DNA of 39,372 nucleotides from JBBIWA01 sp037439425. GTDB taxonomy: Bacteria > Acidobacteriota > Blastocatellia > RBC074. Below are positions 19,146 to 30,151 of the stretch, piece by piece. Location of the stretch: positions 1 through 39,372 of the forward strand of contig JBBIWA010000052.1 in assembly GCA_037439425.1 (NCBI GenBank). The letters run 5' to 3'. Each line of letters starts with the position of its first letter. The first letter of the stretch is position 1. Both the position numbers and the translations under genes were made by a program. Under the pieces are notes generated by a model. It was not told the DNA's origin. It made no database searches and saw only the letters and a program-made list of their open reading frames with translations.

Positions 19146-20825
19146 CTATCTCGTCAATTTTCTCTCCTTATTGGACAAACCATAGGGTGGCCTCCCTACT
19201 GGCTCCACAATCCAGTTGCCTGCTGGCAAGGCGATCCCAGCGATGAGTTCTGATCCCAGCCTGAGTTGCTCCTCGCCAGAAGAAGAGCGGACACGATAGA
19301 GCGTGTTCTCCTCCACGGTGTACCACTCAGGAAACTCGTTCAGGCGCACGTAATTTTTGTCGAAGTTGAGCACGCGCCGATGCCGCGCAAAATCGAAATG
19401 TATCTTGCCCTTCCACCCAGCAAGATCACCGCCTGCTTCCAGGCTCAGATATAACCGCTCACCGCGACGCACTGCGCCTACGCGCAAACCCGGCACCCAG
19501 CGGTCGGGACGGCAGCCCTGGCTTTTGTAGAGAATGTAAAGCAACAAGGTGCGATTGAAATTGCCTTCGCCATACCAGTGCTCAATCAAGCCCGAAGGTT
19601 TCTGCATCGCAGCCATCACCTGAATCTCCGACTCGATCCAGTCCAACGCTTCCGGCACCGGTTCGCGGGCGACCAAATAAAGTGCGCTCTCAATGGCATC
19701 GGCATAGCCATCGAACGAACCACGCTCCCAATCGTAGTTGCGGTATCTGGGCAAGTTTTTCAGCACGCGCCGCACGGCATCGCGATACTTCACCTCGCCC
19801 GTGCATTGGTAGAAGGTGTAGATCGCGCCGTAGACATAGCCCCAGTTGTCGGACAGGCCACTATCAATCGGCTTCAACGTTGCGGCGTCAATCACGTTGT
19901 AGAGCATGCCGTCGGGATTGGCCGATTCCAAAATGCGGTCGAACATCGCAATGAGCGCCGGGCGGTAGCGCGCAGCTCGCGGCGTTTCGTGATATTGCTC
20001 TAGCGCGTAAAGCAGTGCCAGACCAACCACGATCTCGTTGCCATGGTCGCGCAGCCGCAACTGCCCATCACCGGTGTGGCGCTCAAAATCCCACTTTGAG
20101 CTGGGCAGACCGTGATTGCGGGGCAAGACTTCTTCAATGTAAGCATCGCCGATTCGTCGCGCCCATTCCAGAAAGCGGCGATCACCCGTCATCGTCGCGA
20201 GCCGAACAAGAACCTGGAGCACATCTCCATTCAACTCAGCATCAGAGGCGGGCAGATGGCCAAAGCGCGAAGGCACTGGCGCATGCTTCATCACATCCGC
20301 TATCAGATCAACCATGCGGTAGAACCACGGCGTGCGTCCGAGCAGCTCGGTGACGGCCAGCAGCCCGTCTTTCGCGTATTCGCCTGCGCCGAACAGGCTC
20401 ATCGGTCCGAGCTGGCCTGTGTTCAGGTCCAGATCGCCGGGAAGGGAATCAACCACGGTGGTGAAGCGCATCTCGTTGCGGAGCATCTCCAACATGCGGC
20501 CGTGATAGATGTCGGGATCGGTGAGATAAGCCGTGAGGATCAGATAAGGGTAAAGGTCAGCGCCAGAGTTGTGTGGCGTGTAAAGCCGCCTCTGCTCGCC
20601 GGGCTTCAATCCCCGCTCGCCCGGGAGACGATCAGGCAAAAGCAGAGTGCGCTGGTCAGCATGCGCCAGCCAGGCTCTGAGCACGCGCTCGATGGCCGCA
20701 GCCATCTGATCGAAACGCCGCCCATTCTCGCGCGCCTGCGCAAACACTGCATGATCCTGCGTCATCACTGAAGAATTAGACGAAGCCAGTGATAGAGAGA
20801 GGAGAAGAACGAAACGCAGCCACAT
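19146..20825 (-). CDS. Exported all-alpha (six-hairpin glycosidase-like) protein
   Basis: A 559-residue protein with a signal peptide (MWLRFVLLLSLSLASSNSSV). The body is helical with regular aromatic and acidic patches (TPHNSGADLYPYLILTAYL, LSDNWGYVYGAIYTFYQCTG, RGSFDGYADAIESALYLVA, LIEHWYGEGNFNRTLLLYIL), as in (alpha/alpha)6 barrel carbohydrate enzymes, and a beta-rich C-terminal domain follows (LYLSLEAGGDL). I do not recognise the exact family or catalytic residues. It starts 30 bases after the metallophosphatase stop, behind AAAGGGGGA, so the two form a likely operon. Confidence 0.65.
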   Translation of the reverse strand: MWLRFVLLLSLSLASSNSSVMTQDHAVFAQARENGRRFDQMAAAIERVLRAWLAHADQRTLLLPDRLPGERGLKPGEQRRLYTPHNSGADLYPYLILTAYLTDPDIYHGRMLEMLRNEMRFTTVVDSLPGDLDLNTGQLGPMSLFGAGEYAKDGLLAVTELLGRTPWFYRMVDLIADVMKHAPVPSRFGHLPASDAELNGDVLQVLVRLATMTGDRRFLEWARRIGDAYIEEVLPRNHGLPSSKWDFERHTGDGQLRLRDHGNEIVVGLALLYALEQYHETPRAARYRPALIAMFDRILESANPDGMLYNVIDAATLKPIDSGLSDNWGYVYGAIYTFYQCTGEVKYRDAVRRVLKNLPRYRNYDWERGSFDGYADAIESALYLVAREPVPEALDWIESEIQVMAAMQKPSGLIEHWYGEGNFNRTLLLYILYKSQGCRPDRWVPGLRVGAVRRGERLYLSLEAGGDLAGWKGKIHFDFARHRRVLNFDKNYVRLNEFPEWYTVEENTLYRVRSSSGEEQLRLGSELIAGIALPAGNWIVEPVGRPPYGLSNKERKLTR

Positions 20826-20855
20826 GGAAATCCCCCTTTAAGACTTAACCGTGCG

Positions 20856-22250
20856 TCACTTGAGCCGGGAGAGGCTCGTCGTGGCAGTTGCTCCTTCGCG
20901 CATCAGGCTGTATTCGTACAACTGGTTCACATTGGTATCAATGAAGCTCACCCTCACTCGATTGGCGTCGGCTTCTAAGACAGCAAATCCGCGCGCACTC
21001 TTAGCAAAAAGCGAGCGCGGTCCTGGCGTAATCGGACGAAGCTGGCCGCCGCTGCCTGCGACAAAGAAATGCAGCTTACCTTCCGGCTTCAAATGCTGCA
21101 TATCGTGATCGTGACCGGCCAGGTAGATGTCAGCGCGATCTCTTAAGACCGGCAAAAGCTCCTTGATGATTCTGGGATTGTCTCGATGCTGTCCCTCCGA
21201 GTAGCCGGGATGATGCCCGTAGACAATCTTCCAGCGAGCCTGGCTCTTCTTCAACTCGTCTTCCAGCCATAGCAACTGAGCTGCCGAGATCTCATTGGTG
21301 TCGAGCGCAAAAAACTGCGCCGGTCCAGCAGTGAAAGTGTAATAGGTCGCAGGCATCCGCCAGCTAGGACTTTTCTGAGTATAGAGAATCTCGGCGGCCG
21401 GGCTATCTCCAAGCCCCCAATCGTGATTGCCGAGCGAAGCATAGAAGTGGATGCCGAGCGGGGCGTACATCTCCTCCCACCAGGTCTTCCAGCGCGGATC
21501 AGAAGGACTTTCCATGCCTTTGGGATAGAAGTTGTCGCCCAGTGTGATGGCGAAATCGAAGGGCGTCCGCCGATGGAATTTCAGCATCGCTTCGGCTACT
21601 TCCTTTTGCGCGGGAGTGCCAATACCGAAATCGCCGAAGGCGAGCACGCGGATCGGCTGGCCGGCTGCTTTCAGGGAAAACAGCGGCGGTGGAGTCTGCA
21701 TAAAGGTGGGCAGCATTGTGCCACCTACCAGCGAAATCCAGCGCTCTTGTTCTTTGGCGAGCAAGCGGTATTGCTGCTCGTCACCGCTGCGGCGCGCCAT
21801 CTCCAGTCGCTGTTGCAGCAAGCCGGCCAGCGCGAAGTTGTCCTGATAGCGCAGCGTCTCCAAAGCCAGGATTGCAACCTTGGCGTCGGCATCGGAAGCT
21901 GCGTGGCGCTCCAATGCTTGACGAACTTGCGGATGAGGGAAACGCTTTACTTCCTCCAGGATTGTGGCTCTGACTCTGGCTGATGGGTCTGTCTCTAAAA
22001 CCGCCAGCAAAAACTCGATCGTGGCGGCGCGATTTGATCTGAATAGCTCCTTGGCCAGGTTGGCCTGTCTCAGCTCTTCGCTCTGGCTGAGTAACTGGTG
22101 TCCTTTGTCGCGCAGTTCTGGTGGCAGCTTGTTCAGTTGTGATTCAGCCGTGGTTGTTTGACTGGCAGATTGCAGCCCGGCCTGGCTGTCAGCGATGAAA
22201 TTGGCAGCTAGGAGGCACAGGGCCAAGATCACTATCATTCGGATACGCAT
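20856..22250 (-). CDS. Exported calcineurin-like metallophosphatase (purple-acid-phosphatase type)
   Basis: A 464-residue enzyme. After the signal peptide (MRIRMIVILALCLLAANFIADSQA), residues about 40-170 form HEAT-like helices (AAIEFLLAVLETDPSARVRATI) and about 200-440 the phosphoesterase domain: FGDFGIG, ITLGDNFYPKG, ASLGNHDWG, YGHHPGYSEG and LAGHDHDMQ. All dinuclear metal ligands are present. It probably removes phosphate from exported substrates. The N-terminal HEAT-like extension is unusual for the group. It is first in the minus-strand pair. Confidence 0.88.
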   Translation of the reverse strand: MRIRMIVILALCLLAANFIADSQAGLQSASQTTTAESQLNKLPPELRDKGHQLLSQSEELRQANLAKELFRSNRAATIEFLLAVLETDPSARVRATILEEVKRFPHPQVRQALERHAASDADAKVAILALETLRYQDNFALAGLLQQRLEMARRSGDEQQYRLLAKEQERWISLVGGTMLPTFMQTPPPLFSLKAAGQPIRVLAFGDFGIGTPAQKEVAEAMLKFHRRTPFDFAITLGDNFYPKGMESPSDPRWKTWWEEMYAPLGIHFYASLGNHDWGLGDSPAAEILYTQKSPSWRMPATYYTFTAGPAQFFALDTNEISAAQLLWLEDELKKSQARWKIVYGHHPGYSEGQHRDNPRIIKELLPVLRDRADIYLAGHDHDMQHLKPEGKLHFFVAGSGGQLRPITPGPRSLFAKSARGFAVLEADANRVRVSFIDTNVNQLYEYSLMREGATATTSLSRLK

Positions 22251-22801
22251 AGTCGCTTCTCCTCGGAAAATGAACTACGAAGGGCACAAAGAGCACGAAG
22301 AGGGGAAGATGGTCTTGATGCGCTTCGCAGATCGTGGTTTGATTCTCATTCTTTCTGGGCGCCGCCCCTGGCAGCAGGAGCGCCTCTTCAGGAAACGGTT
22401 GCTGGTGGCGCTCGGTTGGTTTTACCGCTTCCAACGGGCGCTGACGTGTTCACAGGCTACAAGCAGAGACACCGGTTTGCAAGGGATTGGTGTGGCTGTG
22501 GCATATTGGTTTTCAGTTGCGTGTTCAGGCCAACGAGTTCGACTGACGGCTGATCACTGAAAGCTGGCAACTGGGGAGGAGGCAAATCATCTTCTGAGAT
22601 GTTGCTCCCTCCTTTTGAAATCAGTCATCGGTTCAGTCGTCGGAGGTCAGGAGATGTTCGCTCCCTGAACAGAGGGGTGAAAAACGCTGTGAATGCTCGG
22701 TTCGAGCGAGACAAAAACAGGAACGCAATCGGCCGGGCGGCGTGGTAAAATTGTCTACAGTTTCGTCCCTTTTCGGAAGCCTGTTACTTGCTAGTGGGGT
22801 G
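22251..22801. other. Divergent intergenic region, no gene recognised
   Basis: About 550 bases between the leftward phosphatase and the rightward sigma factor, so it should hold both promoters. Near 22268-22304 is the low-complexity phrase (minus strand CTCTTTGTGCCCTTCGTAG) commonly seen as an intergenic repeat. An open frame on + (22195-22560) overlaps this repeat and has no ribosome site; I do not count it as a gene. Confidence 0.5.
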
Positions 22802-23722
22802 ATGAAGAGCGAAGAGTTTATCTCGTGCTACGCCGAGCCCATCGCTGCCATCTGGGGCGAGGTGGCGCATCGCTATGCCGTTACGCAGCGGGAATTCGCT
22901 GAACGGCTTTATGCGTGCGCTGCGCGCTGTCTGCCGGGTGGGGAGGATGATTTGAAGAATGCGGAAGAGGTCATCGCCTTGCTGACGCATCTGAAGGCTG
23001 AGGAGCTGTGCCTGGCTATAGCTTGTGAGCGCGGCGATAACAATGCCTGGCGCGATTTCGAGACCGGTTACCGCGTGATGATGATCGCAGCAGCGCGCAA
23101 ACTGACGCGGGATGAAGCTGAGGCCGAAGACCTGGTGCAGTCGGTCATTGGCGAATTGTATGGCGTGCGCGGCAACGATGAGCAGCGGCAGAGCAAGCTC
23201 GCCCACTATTCGGGGCGCGGTTCGCTCGGCGGATGGCTGCGCGCGGTGATCTATCAATCGTTCATTGATCGCACGCGACAAGCATCACGTTTTGAGCAGA
23301 TTGAAGAAGCGACTGAATTTGATCGGTTGCCACCAAGAGTTGATGGCCTGGTCTCAGCGACGGTTGCGCCGCCGGATGAGATCGAAGAGACTAGATTGCG
23401 GCACGCGACGGAAGAGGCCCTGGCTCAGGCTTTCGCTTCGCTTGAGGCGCGTGATCGGCTGTTGCTAAATTACTATTATTTTGACGAACTGACCTTGCGC
23501 GAAATCGGAGCCTTGATGGGGGTGCACGAAGCTACAATCAGTCGCTGGCTACATCGCGTGCAGCGTCAGGTCCGGCGCAAAACCGAAGACCTGCTCAGAC
23601 GCAATTACAAATTGCGCCGCGCTGAGATAGCCGAATGCCTTCACCTGGCAACCAGCGCTGAAGTAGACTTACGTAAGATGATCGGTGAGGCGAAAGGTGC
23701 TTCCGTCGAGCGAGCGCCCTAG
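22802..23722 (+). CDS. ECF-type sigma-70 family RNA polymerase sigma factor
   Basis: A 306-residue sigma factor. ATG 22802 (MKSEEFISCY) is preferred to an upstream GTG at 22742, which would add a poor 20-residue leader. Region 2 is seen in AEDLVQSVIGELYG and YSGRGSLGGWLRAVIYQSFIDRTRQ, and region 4 in LEARDRLLLNYYYFDELTLREIGALMGVHEATISRWLHRVQRQVR. A helical N-terminal extension of about 80 residues makes it longer than simple ECF factors, as in the large sigma-70 subfamily of Acidobacteriota and Myxococcota. The next gene encodes its likely anti-sigma partner, 129 bases downstream. Confidence 0.88.
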   Translation: MKSEEFISCYAEPIAAIWGEVAHRYAVTQREFAERLYACAARCLPGGEDDLKNAEEVIALLTHLKAEELCLAIACERGDNNAWRDFETGYRVMMIAAARKLTRDEAEAEDLVQSVIGELYGVRGNDEQRQSKLAHYSGRGSLGGWLRAVIYQSFIDRTRQASRFEQIEEATEFDRLPPRVDGLVSATVAPPDEIEETRLRHATEEALAQAFASLEARDRLLLNYYYFDELTLREIGALMGVHEATISRWLHRVQRQVRRKTEDLLRRNYKLRRAEIAECLHLATSAEVDLRKMIGEAKGASVERAP

Positions 23723-23851
23723 CTCGGGGAGCTATCGCGGGAAAAGAAATCTGGCGCATTAAAGAGCGCAAGTCATTTCAAGTTAGATCGTTCAGTAAGC
23801 GAACAGTAGATGGGATCGTGAGCAAGCGACCCATCACTCGAGACCAGCAAG

Positions 23852-25375
23852 ATGGAGATCGAAACTGACAACACGGCGCGAGGATTCGAGGCAATGTTGA
23901 GGCGCTATCTGAAGCGCTCCGGCGCGGCAGAAGCAAACTGTGCCTGCTTTGATCCTGACACGGCGACTGCTTACCTGGAACAGACCCTCAGCGCGGCGGC
24001 CAGCCACCGCTATGAAGAGCATCTTGCTGCTTGCTCGTCGTGCCGCCACCACCTGGTCGAATTGTTTCGCTTGAGGCCGCAGCCGAGCCTTGTGCCTGCG
24101 CAAGCGGCAGCATCAAAAGCAGAGTTGCCCGCTTTCTTCGCGCGCTGGCTTGAGGCCTTGACCTGGCGCTCACGGCTGGTGGCGGCAGCAACTGTGGGCA
24201 TAGTTACGCTGGCTGTGATGGTCACATTGCTAATGATGCGCCGTTATGAGCGGATGGGCGCGAGCAGTGAAATTGCTGCGAATCGGGTAGCAGCGACGCC
24301 TGAAGCGATGCCATCGCCTGGAGAGTTCGTGCAGCTGGAGCGAGATAGAGATCGTGAATTCACAGCTGCTAAGCAAACAGCTCCATCATTGGGTGTCAAG
24401 CCAACATTTCAGCCGCGAATTGCTGCGCATTCTAAAGTCACGCCACCAAGGGCAGCAAGCAGAGTGGCGCCGCCACCTGCCCTTGCTTCAGCGGCCAGCG
24501 CTCAGGCTGAATCACTGCCGATGGCTGAAGGCGCCGCTGCTTTGCCGCGCGAGTTGGCCATGATTTCCGGGACGGTCAATGATTCGCAAGGAGCAGGTAT
24601 TCCGAATGCACAAGTCGTCCTGATGGATGCTGATTCGCAACAAACTCGCGCGGCGACCAAGACCGATTCGAACGGGCAATTTAACTTTACGAATGTGCCC
24701 AGGGGCAGCTATCTCATACAGGCCTCGGTACCAGGTTCCAGGGTGCCACAGAGCTTGACTGTCTTTGTCAATTTGCCTGGCCGGACCAACGAGCAGTTAG
24801 TCTTCAAGCTGGAAGCGGGGGCTATTAGCGAATCAGTCACGGTGGCTGATACTGAAGTGGCGGAGAGACTGGACTCGCGGCCACTAGCATTGCCTGCGCG
24901 GTCTTTGGAGTCCAGGCTCCTGACGCTCTCGCCGGGAGCGGAAAAAGCGAAAGAAGCTGAGCGCGGAAGAGACGAAAGCAAAGAGGTTCGGGCTGCTGAT
25001 GCGGTCCAGGAGCAAAGATCGGAGTATCGGCTGCGGAGCAAGGCTGCTACTCGGGCGTTGGTTACAGAAGGCCCTTCCGCTGCGGCAGCACGGAAAGAGC
25101 GCGAGCAGGGAGGGGAAAAATCGCGTGAGGAAGAGCGGGCCTCAATGCCGATGACCAAAAAAGTCGGGGGCAAGACTTTCCGCTTCGAGAACGGCGTGTG
25201 GGTTGATAGCCGGTACAAGCCGGAGCACAAACTGCCCGTCATTCAACTCAGCTACGGTAGTGATGAATTCAAGCAAGTGCTGGCGGAGATGCCGGCCCTC
25301 AAACACTTCTTTGCGCTCGCTCCGGTAACTGTGGTGTGGCAGGGCAAGGTTTATCAAGTAAAGAAAGAACAGTAG
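23852..25375 (+). CDS. Membrane anti-sigma factor with carboxypeptidase-regulatory domain
   Basis: A 507-residue partner of the preceding sigma factor. The cytosolic part holds a zinc anti-sigma motif H-x3-C-x2-C (EEHLAACSSC), followed by one membrane segment (about 111-129, LVAAATVGIVTLAVMVTLLMM). Outside is a Pro/Ala-rich linker and a carboxypeptidase-regulatory-like domain (SGTVNDSQGAGIPNAQVVL ... TDSNGQFNFTNVPRGSYLIQ). The rest is charged and low-complexity (about 360-430, many Arg/Glu), ending in a short ordered tail KKVGGKTFRFENGVWVDS. It probably senses an envelope signal and releases the sigma factor. The zinc motif is clear; the sensing role is inferred. Confidence 0.82.
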   Translation: MEIETDNTARGFEAMLRRYLKRSGAAEANCACFDPDTATAYLEQTLSAAASHRYEEHLAACSSCRHHLVELFRLRPQPSLVPAQAAASKAELPAFFARWLEALTWRSRLVAAATVGIVTLAVMVTLLMMRRYERMGASSEIAANRVAATPEAMPSPGEFVQLERDRDREFTAAKQTAPSLGVKPTFQPRIAAHSKVTPPRAASRVAPPPALASAASAQAESLPMAEGAAALPRELAMISGTVNDSQGAGIPNAQVVLMDADSQQTRAATKTDSNGQFNFTNVPRGSYLIQASVPGSRVPQSLTVFVNLPGRTNEQLVFKLEAGAISESVTVADTEVAERLDSRPLALPARSLESRLLTLSPGAEKAKEAERGRDESKEVRAADAVQEQRSEYRLRSKAATRALVTEGPSAAAARKEREQGGEKSREEERASMPMTKKVGGKTFRFENGVWVDSRYKPEHKLPVIQLSYGSDEFKQVLAEMPALKHFFALAPVTVVWQGKVYQVKKEQ

Positions 25376-25470
25376 TCGCCCGCTTTCAATCGCTTGCTCG
25401 AGCTACTATAATCCCCTTCTTCGCTATTATTGCTGCTGCCTACTTTAGATCCACCTTGGAGGCGAATTGA

Positions 25471-26877
25471 ATGAAACAAGCGATAGCCCTGTCGCTGGTC
25501 TGTGCCGGATTGATGATTGCTCAACTGCCGCGAGCCACTGCGCAGCAAGCCCAGCTCTCCACCAGGCTGAATCCGCAGATCGAGAAGATCGTCAGTGAAA
25601 TCTCTCCGGCCAACATTGAAGCCATCGTCCGCAAGCTGGTTAGCTTCGGTACACGCCACACTTTCTCCGAGCAGGATCATCCTACTCGTGGAATCGGCGC
25701 GGCGCGGCGCTGGATCAAGGAGGAGTTCGATCGCTACAGCCGCCAGTCCGGTGGACGCTTACAGGTTGTGGAAGACGAGTTCATCCCGCCACCGGGTGGG
25801 CGCGTGCCACAGGCTGTTAAGGTCGTCAATATTGTGGCCACGCTGCCCGGCACTCAACCGGAATCGCGTGACCGAATCTACGTTGTCAGTGGCCATTATG
25901 ATTCGATTTGCAGCCCTGGTTCCGACACGGTGTGCGATGCGCCAGGAGCCAATGATGACGCTTCGGGGACAGCAGCCGTCATGGAGATGGCACGTGTGAT
26001 GTCGAAGTATGAGTTCGACGCGACGATCGTCTTTATGGCCGTAGCAGGCGAAGAGCAGGGGCTGTTGGGCGCCACTCATTGGGCCGAAGAAGCGAAGAAG
26101 AAAAATCTCAACATCGCCGCTATGTTCACCAATGACATTATCGGGAACACTCTGGGCGGCAACGGCGTGAGGGATAACAGACGGGTGCGCGTCTTTTCTG
26201 AAGGGGTGCCGTCGGCCGAGACCGAAGCCGAGGCGCGCCTGCGTCGCTCAATCGGCGGTGAAAACGATGGGCCTTCGCGCCAACTGGCGCGCTATATCAA
26301 GGAGGTGGGCGAACGTTACGTGCCCGATTTCGAAGTGACGCTGGTTTATCGGCGCGACCGCTACGGCCGCGGCGGCGATCACATTCCTTTTCTGGAGCGC
26401 GGTTATCCAGCCGTGCGCTTCACCGAGCCGAATGAGGATTTCACGCGCCAGCATCAGAGAGTACGCGAAGAGAATGGGATCAAATATGGCGATGTGCCGG
26501 AGATGGTGGATTTCGACTATATTGCCAGGGTTGCGCGGGTGAATGCAGCAGCGCTGGCCAGTCTGGCTCTGGCTCCAGCTTCGCCTGTGGGAGTAAGCTT
26601 CAAGACGATGCGCCAGGCTTACGACACTACCTTAATCTGGAGAAAAAACCCAGAACCAGATATAGCTGGCTATCGGATTGTCTGGCGCGAAACCTATCGC
26701 CCCTTCTGGGAGCACAGCCTGGATGTAGGTGATGTGACCGAATACACGCTGAAGGGGCTTTCCAAAGATGACTATTTCTTCGCCGTGCAAGCCGTGGATC
26801 GAGATGGCAACGCGAGCGTGCCATCTTTCACACAATTGCCCCTGGCCAGAGGGCGAAGATCAGAGGCCGGGAATTAG
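25471..26877 (+). CDS. Exported M28-family zinc aminopeptidase with C-terminal FN3-like domain
   Basis: A 468-residue peptidase with a signal peptide (MKQAIALSLVCAGLMIAQLPRATAQ). Zinc and catalytic residues are all present: H142 and D144 in GHYDS, D162 in PGANDDASG, E194-E195 in GEEQGL, D222 in NDIIG and H304 in GGDHIPF. From about 395 a fibronectin-III-like domain follows (TTLIWRKNPEPDIAGYRIVWRE ... YFFAVQAVDRDGNASV), as in many secreted M28 enzymes. The start follows GGAGGCGAATTGA. The coiled-coil gene starts 8 bases after its stop, so the two are co-transcribed. Confidence 0.93.
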   Translation: MKQAIALSLVCAGLMIAQLPRATAQQAQLSTRLNPQIEKIVSEISPANIEAIVRKLVSFGTRHTFSEQDHPTRGIGAARRWIKEEFDRYSRQSGGRLQVVEDEFIPPPGGRVPQAVKVVNIVATLPGTQPESRDRIYVVSGHYDSICSPGSDTVCDAPGANDDASGTAAVMEMARVMSKYEFDATIVFMAVAGEEQGLLGATHWAEEAKKKNLNIAAMFTNDIIGNTLGGNGVRDNRRVRVFSEGVPSAETEAEARLRRSIGGENDGPSRQLARYIKEVGERYVPDFEVTLVYRRDRYGRGGDHIPFLERGYPAVRFTEPNEDFTRQHQRVREENGIKYGDVPEMVDFDYIARVARVNAAALASLALAPASPVGVSFKTMRQAYDTTLIWRKNPEPDIAGYRIVWRETYRPFWEHSLDVGDVTEYTLKGLSKDDYFFAVQAVDRDGNASVPSFTQLPLARGRRSEAGN

Positions 26878-26884
26878 AGGTTTT

Positions 26885-27550
26885 ATGAGATCTCACAACA
26901 TTGGTCTGCTAGCGCTCTTATTGCTGATGAGCGGGGAGGTTGTTGCACAGCAGAAGAAACTGCCGGTCAAAAATCCTCCGCAGTATCCTCACATCATTGA
27001 TCTGGAAAATAAGGAGACGCCTTCAGAGAAAAGCGAACTGTCTTCGACAGGGCAAGTACCGCAGCTCTCAGAGCAGCTTGTGCAGGCAGTCCAGCTGCTG
27101 GCCGGTGAAGTGCAGAATCTGGTCAAGGAGATGCGTGCACTCAATTTGCGGCAGCAAGCGCAGCTCGAAATATTGCGCCTGACGCGCGCCGAATCCCAAA
27201 TCGAACTCTATGAGAAGGAACTTCGGGAAACGCGCGAACGGATCGTGCGGCTGGAAGCCGATGAACGAAATCTGACTGAGTTGATGAAGCCGGAGAGTTT
27301 ACTGGCGCAGACTCAAAACATCGGCACTTTCGATCGCCAGGCGACCATGCGGCAAATAAAGGCTGCTCACGAAGCCAATCTGCGCAATGTGATCGCAAGT
27401 AAAGAGATGCTACAAAAGCGCGAGGTAGAGTTGATAGTAATTCTGGAAGGCTATCGCACCGCGAACAGCGAAACTGAAAAGCGCCTCAAGCTGGCTGAGG
27501 AGATGATTCGGCAACTGGAGTCACCGCCGCCTGCCGAGCGCCAGCCGTAA
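26885..27550 (+). CDS. Exported coiled-coil protein of unknown function
   Basis: A 221-residue protein with a signal peptide (MRSHNIGLLALLLLMSGEVVAQQ). ATG 26885 is chosen because it follows AGAGG and gives the signal peptide, though the frame opens further upstream inside the M28 gene. About residues 60-215 are nearly all heptad-like helix rich in Glu, Arg and Leu (LYEKELRETRERIVRLEADE; AEEMIRQLE), predicting a long coiled coil. I do not recognise the family. Its place directly after the M28 peptidase suggests a periplasmic partner or scaffold. Confidence 0.75.
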   Translation: MRSHNIGLLALLLLMSGEVVAQQKKLPVKNPPQYPHIIDLENKETPSEKSELSSTGQVPQLSEQLVQAVQLLAGEVQNLVKEMRALNLRQQAQLEILRLTRAESQIELYEKELRETRERIVRLEADERNLTELMKPESLLAQTQNIGTFDRQATMRQIKAAHEANLRNVIASKEMLQKREVELIVILEGYRTANSETEKRLKLAEEMIRQLESPPPAERQP

Positions 27551-27735
27551 GGGTGCAATTCTCTAAAGTCTGCTCACCACAACAAGCGAGCCCTGAAGAA
27601 GTCATCGAGTAAAAACTGGCTTTACCACCTGCTTAGGGCCTTGAAAAAATAACGACGGGCCGCGTAAGCCGAAGACCTCTTTTTCACGTAGGTCTGGAAA
27701 CATTTCCCTTAATTTATAGAACAACACTCAGGTCT

Positions 27736-28036
27736 ATGAGGCTTTCTAAGTGGGCAAAACTCCAGGGAACCACTTACCAAACCGCCTGGAACCGGTTCAA
27801 GGCGGCTACTCTCCCGGTCAAAGCTATACAAACTCCAACCGGTAGGATTGTTGTTGAACCTGCTCTGCCTGCCTCCGAATCCCAATCCGCATGGCTATAT
27901 GCCCGTGTCTCTTCACCTGAAAAGAAGGGCGATCTTGAACGCCAAGCGGAACGATGTGTGGCGTTCTGTTCCACCTAATGGCTGGGTGGTTGGAGCGGTC
28001 GTGAAGGGAATAGCTTCGGGAAGGCGAGAATTGTAA
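27736..28036 (+). pseudogene. IS607-type serine recombinase (TnpA) fragment
   Basis: Starts MRLSKWAKLQGTTYQTAWNR with KAIQTPTGRIVVE, the MerR-like DNA-binding domain of IS607 recombinases, then LYARVSSPEKKGDLERQ, which carries the catalytic serine region. After a frame change near 27965 the sequence continues as PNGWVVGAVVKGIASG and stops. Most of the resolvase domain and the partner TnpB are missing, so this is a dead remnant. Confidence 0.8.
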
Positions 28037-28039
28037 TGA

Positions 28040-28198
28040 GCCTCACCGCCCACAGATGATTTCACCGGACCAGACTTTCTGCATGGTGCGGTGGATGGGC
28101 TGATCGAAACCACAATCACCAAAGGTGGAAAGGTGGTTTTTGTGGACAGCGGGACACTAACCCTACATCAATGCATTGCTCTGATCCTGCGTTATTAG
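28040..28198 (+). pseudogene. C-terminal remnant resembling an eRF1/baeRF-type domain
   Basis: A 52-codon open stretch with no start reads DFLHGAVDGLIETTITKGGK, VVFVDSGTLTLHQ and CIALILRY then TAG. The pattern (VD-x-L-x-E-T-x3-GG-x-V-x-F-V ... ALILRY) recalls the last domain of archaeo-eukaryotic release-factor-like proteins found in bacteria. The front of the gene is absent, next to the IS607 remnant. Confidence 0.35.
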
Positions 28199-28304
28199 AT
28201 CAGACGGTTCAACTTTGCTTGCTCCCGGAGCAAGAGTGAGTGGGAGGAGGAAAGCCGCCGCAGCGCCGAGATGGTTTTCCACCAAAGTAGGGGAGACAAA
28301 AATA

Positions 28305-30083
<1,779 letters not shown>

Positions 30084-30151
30084 TCCGGGAGAGTGGAGAC
30101 ACTCCGTAATCTTATTCGCACAGCTTAGGCGTGTGAGACGGGGGAGCAAGT

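Noticed and set aside
22195..22560. Plus-strand open frame between the phosphatase and sigma factor genes
   Set aside because: It overlaps the phosphatase start on the other strand and a common intergenic repeat, and has no ribosome site.
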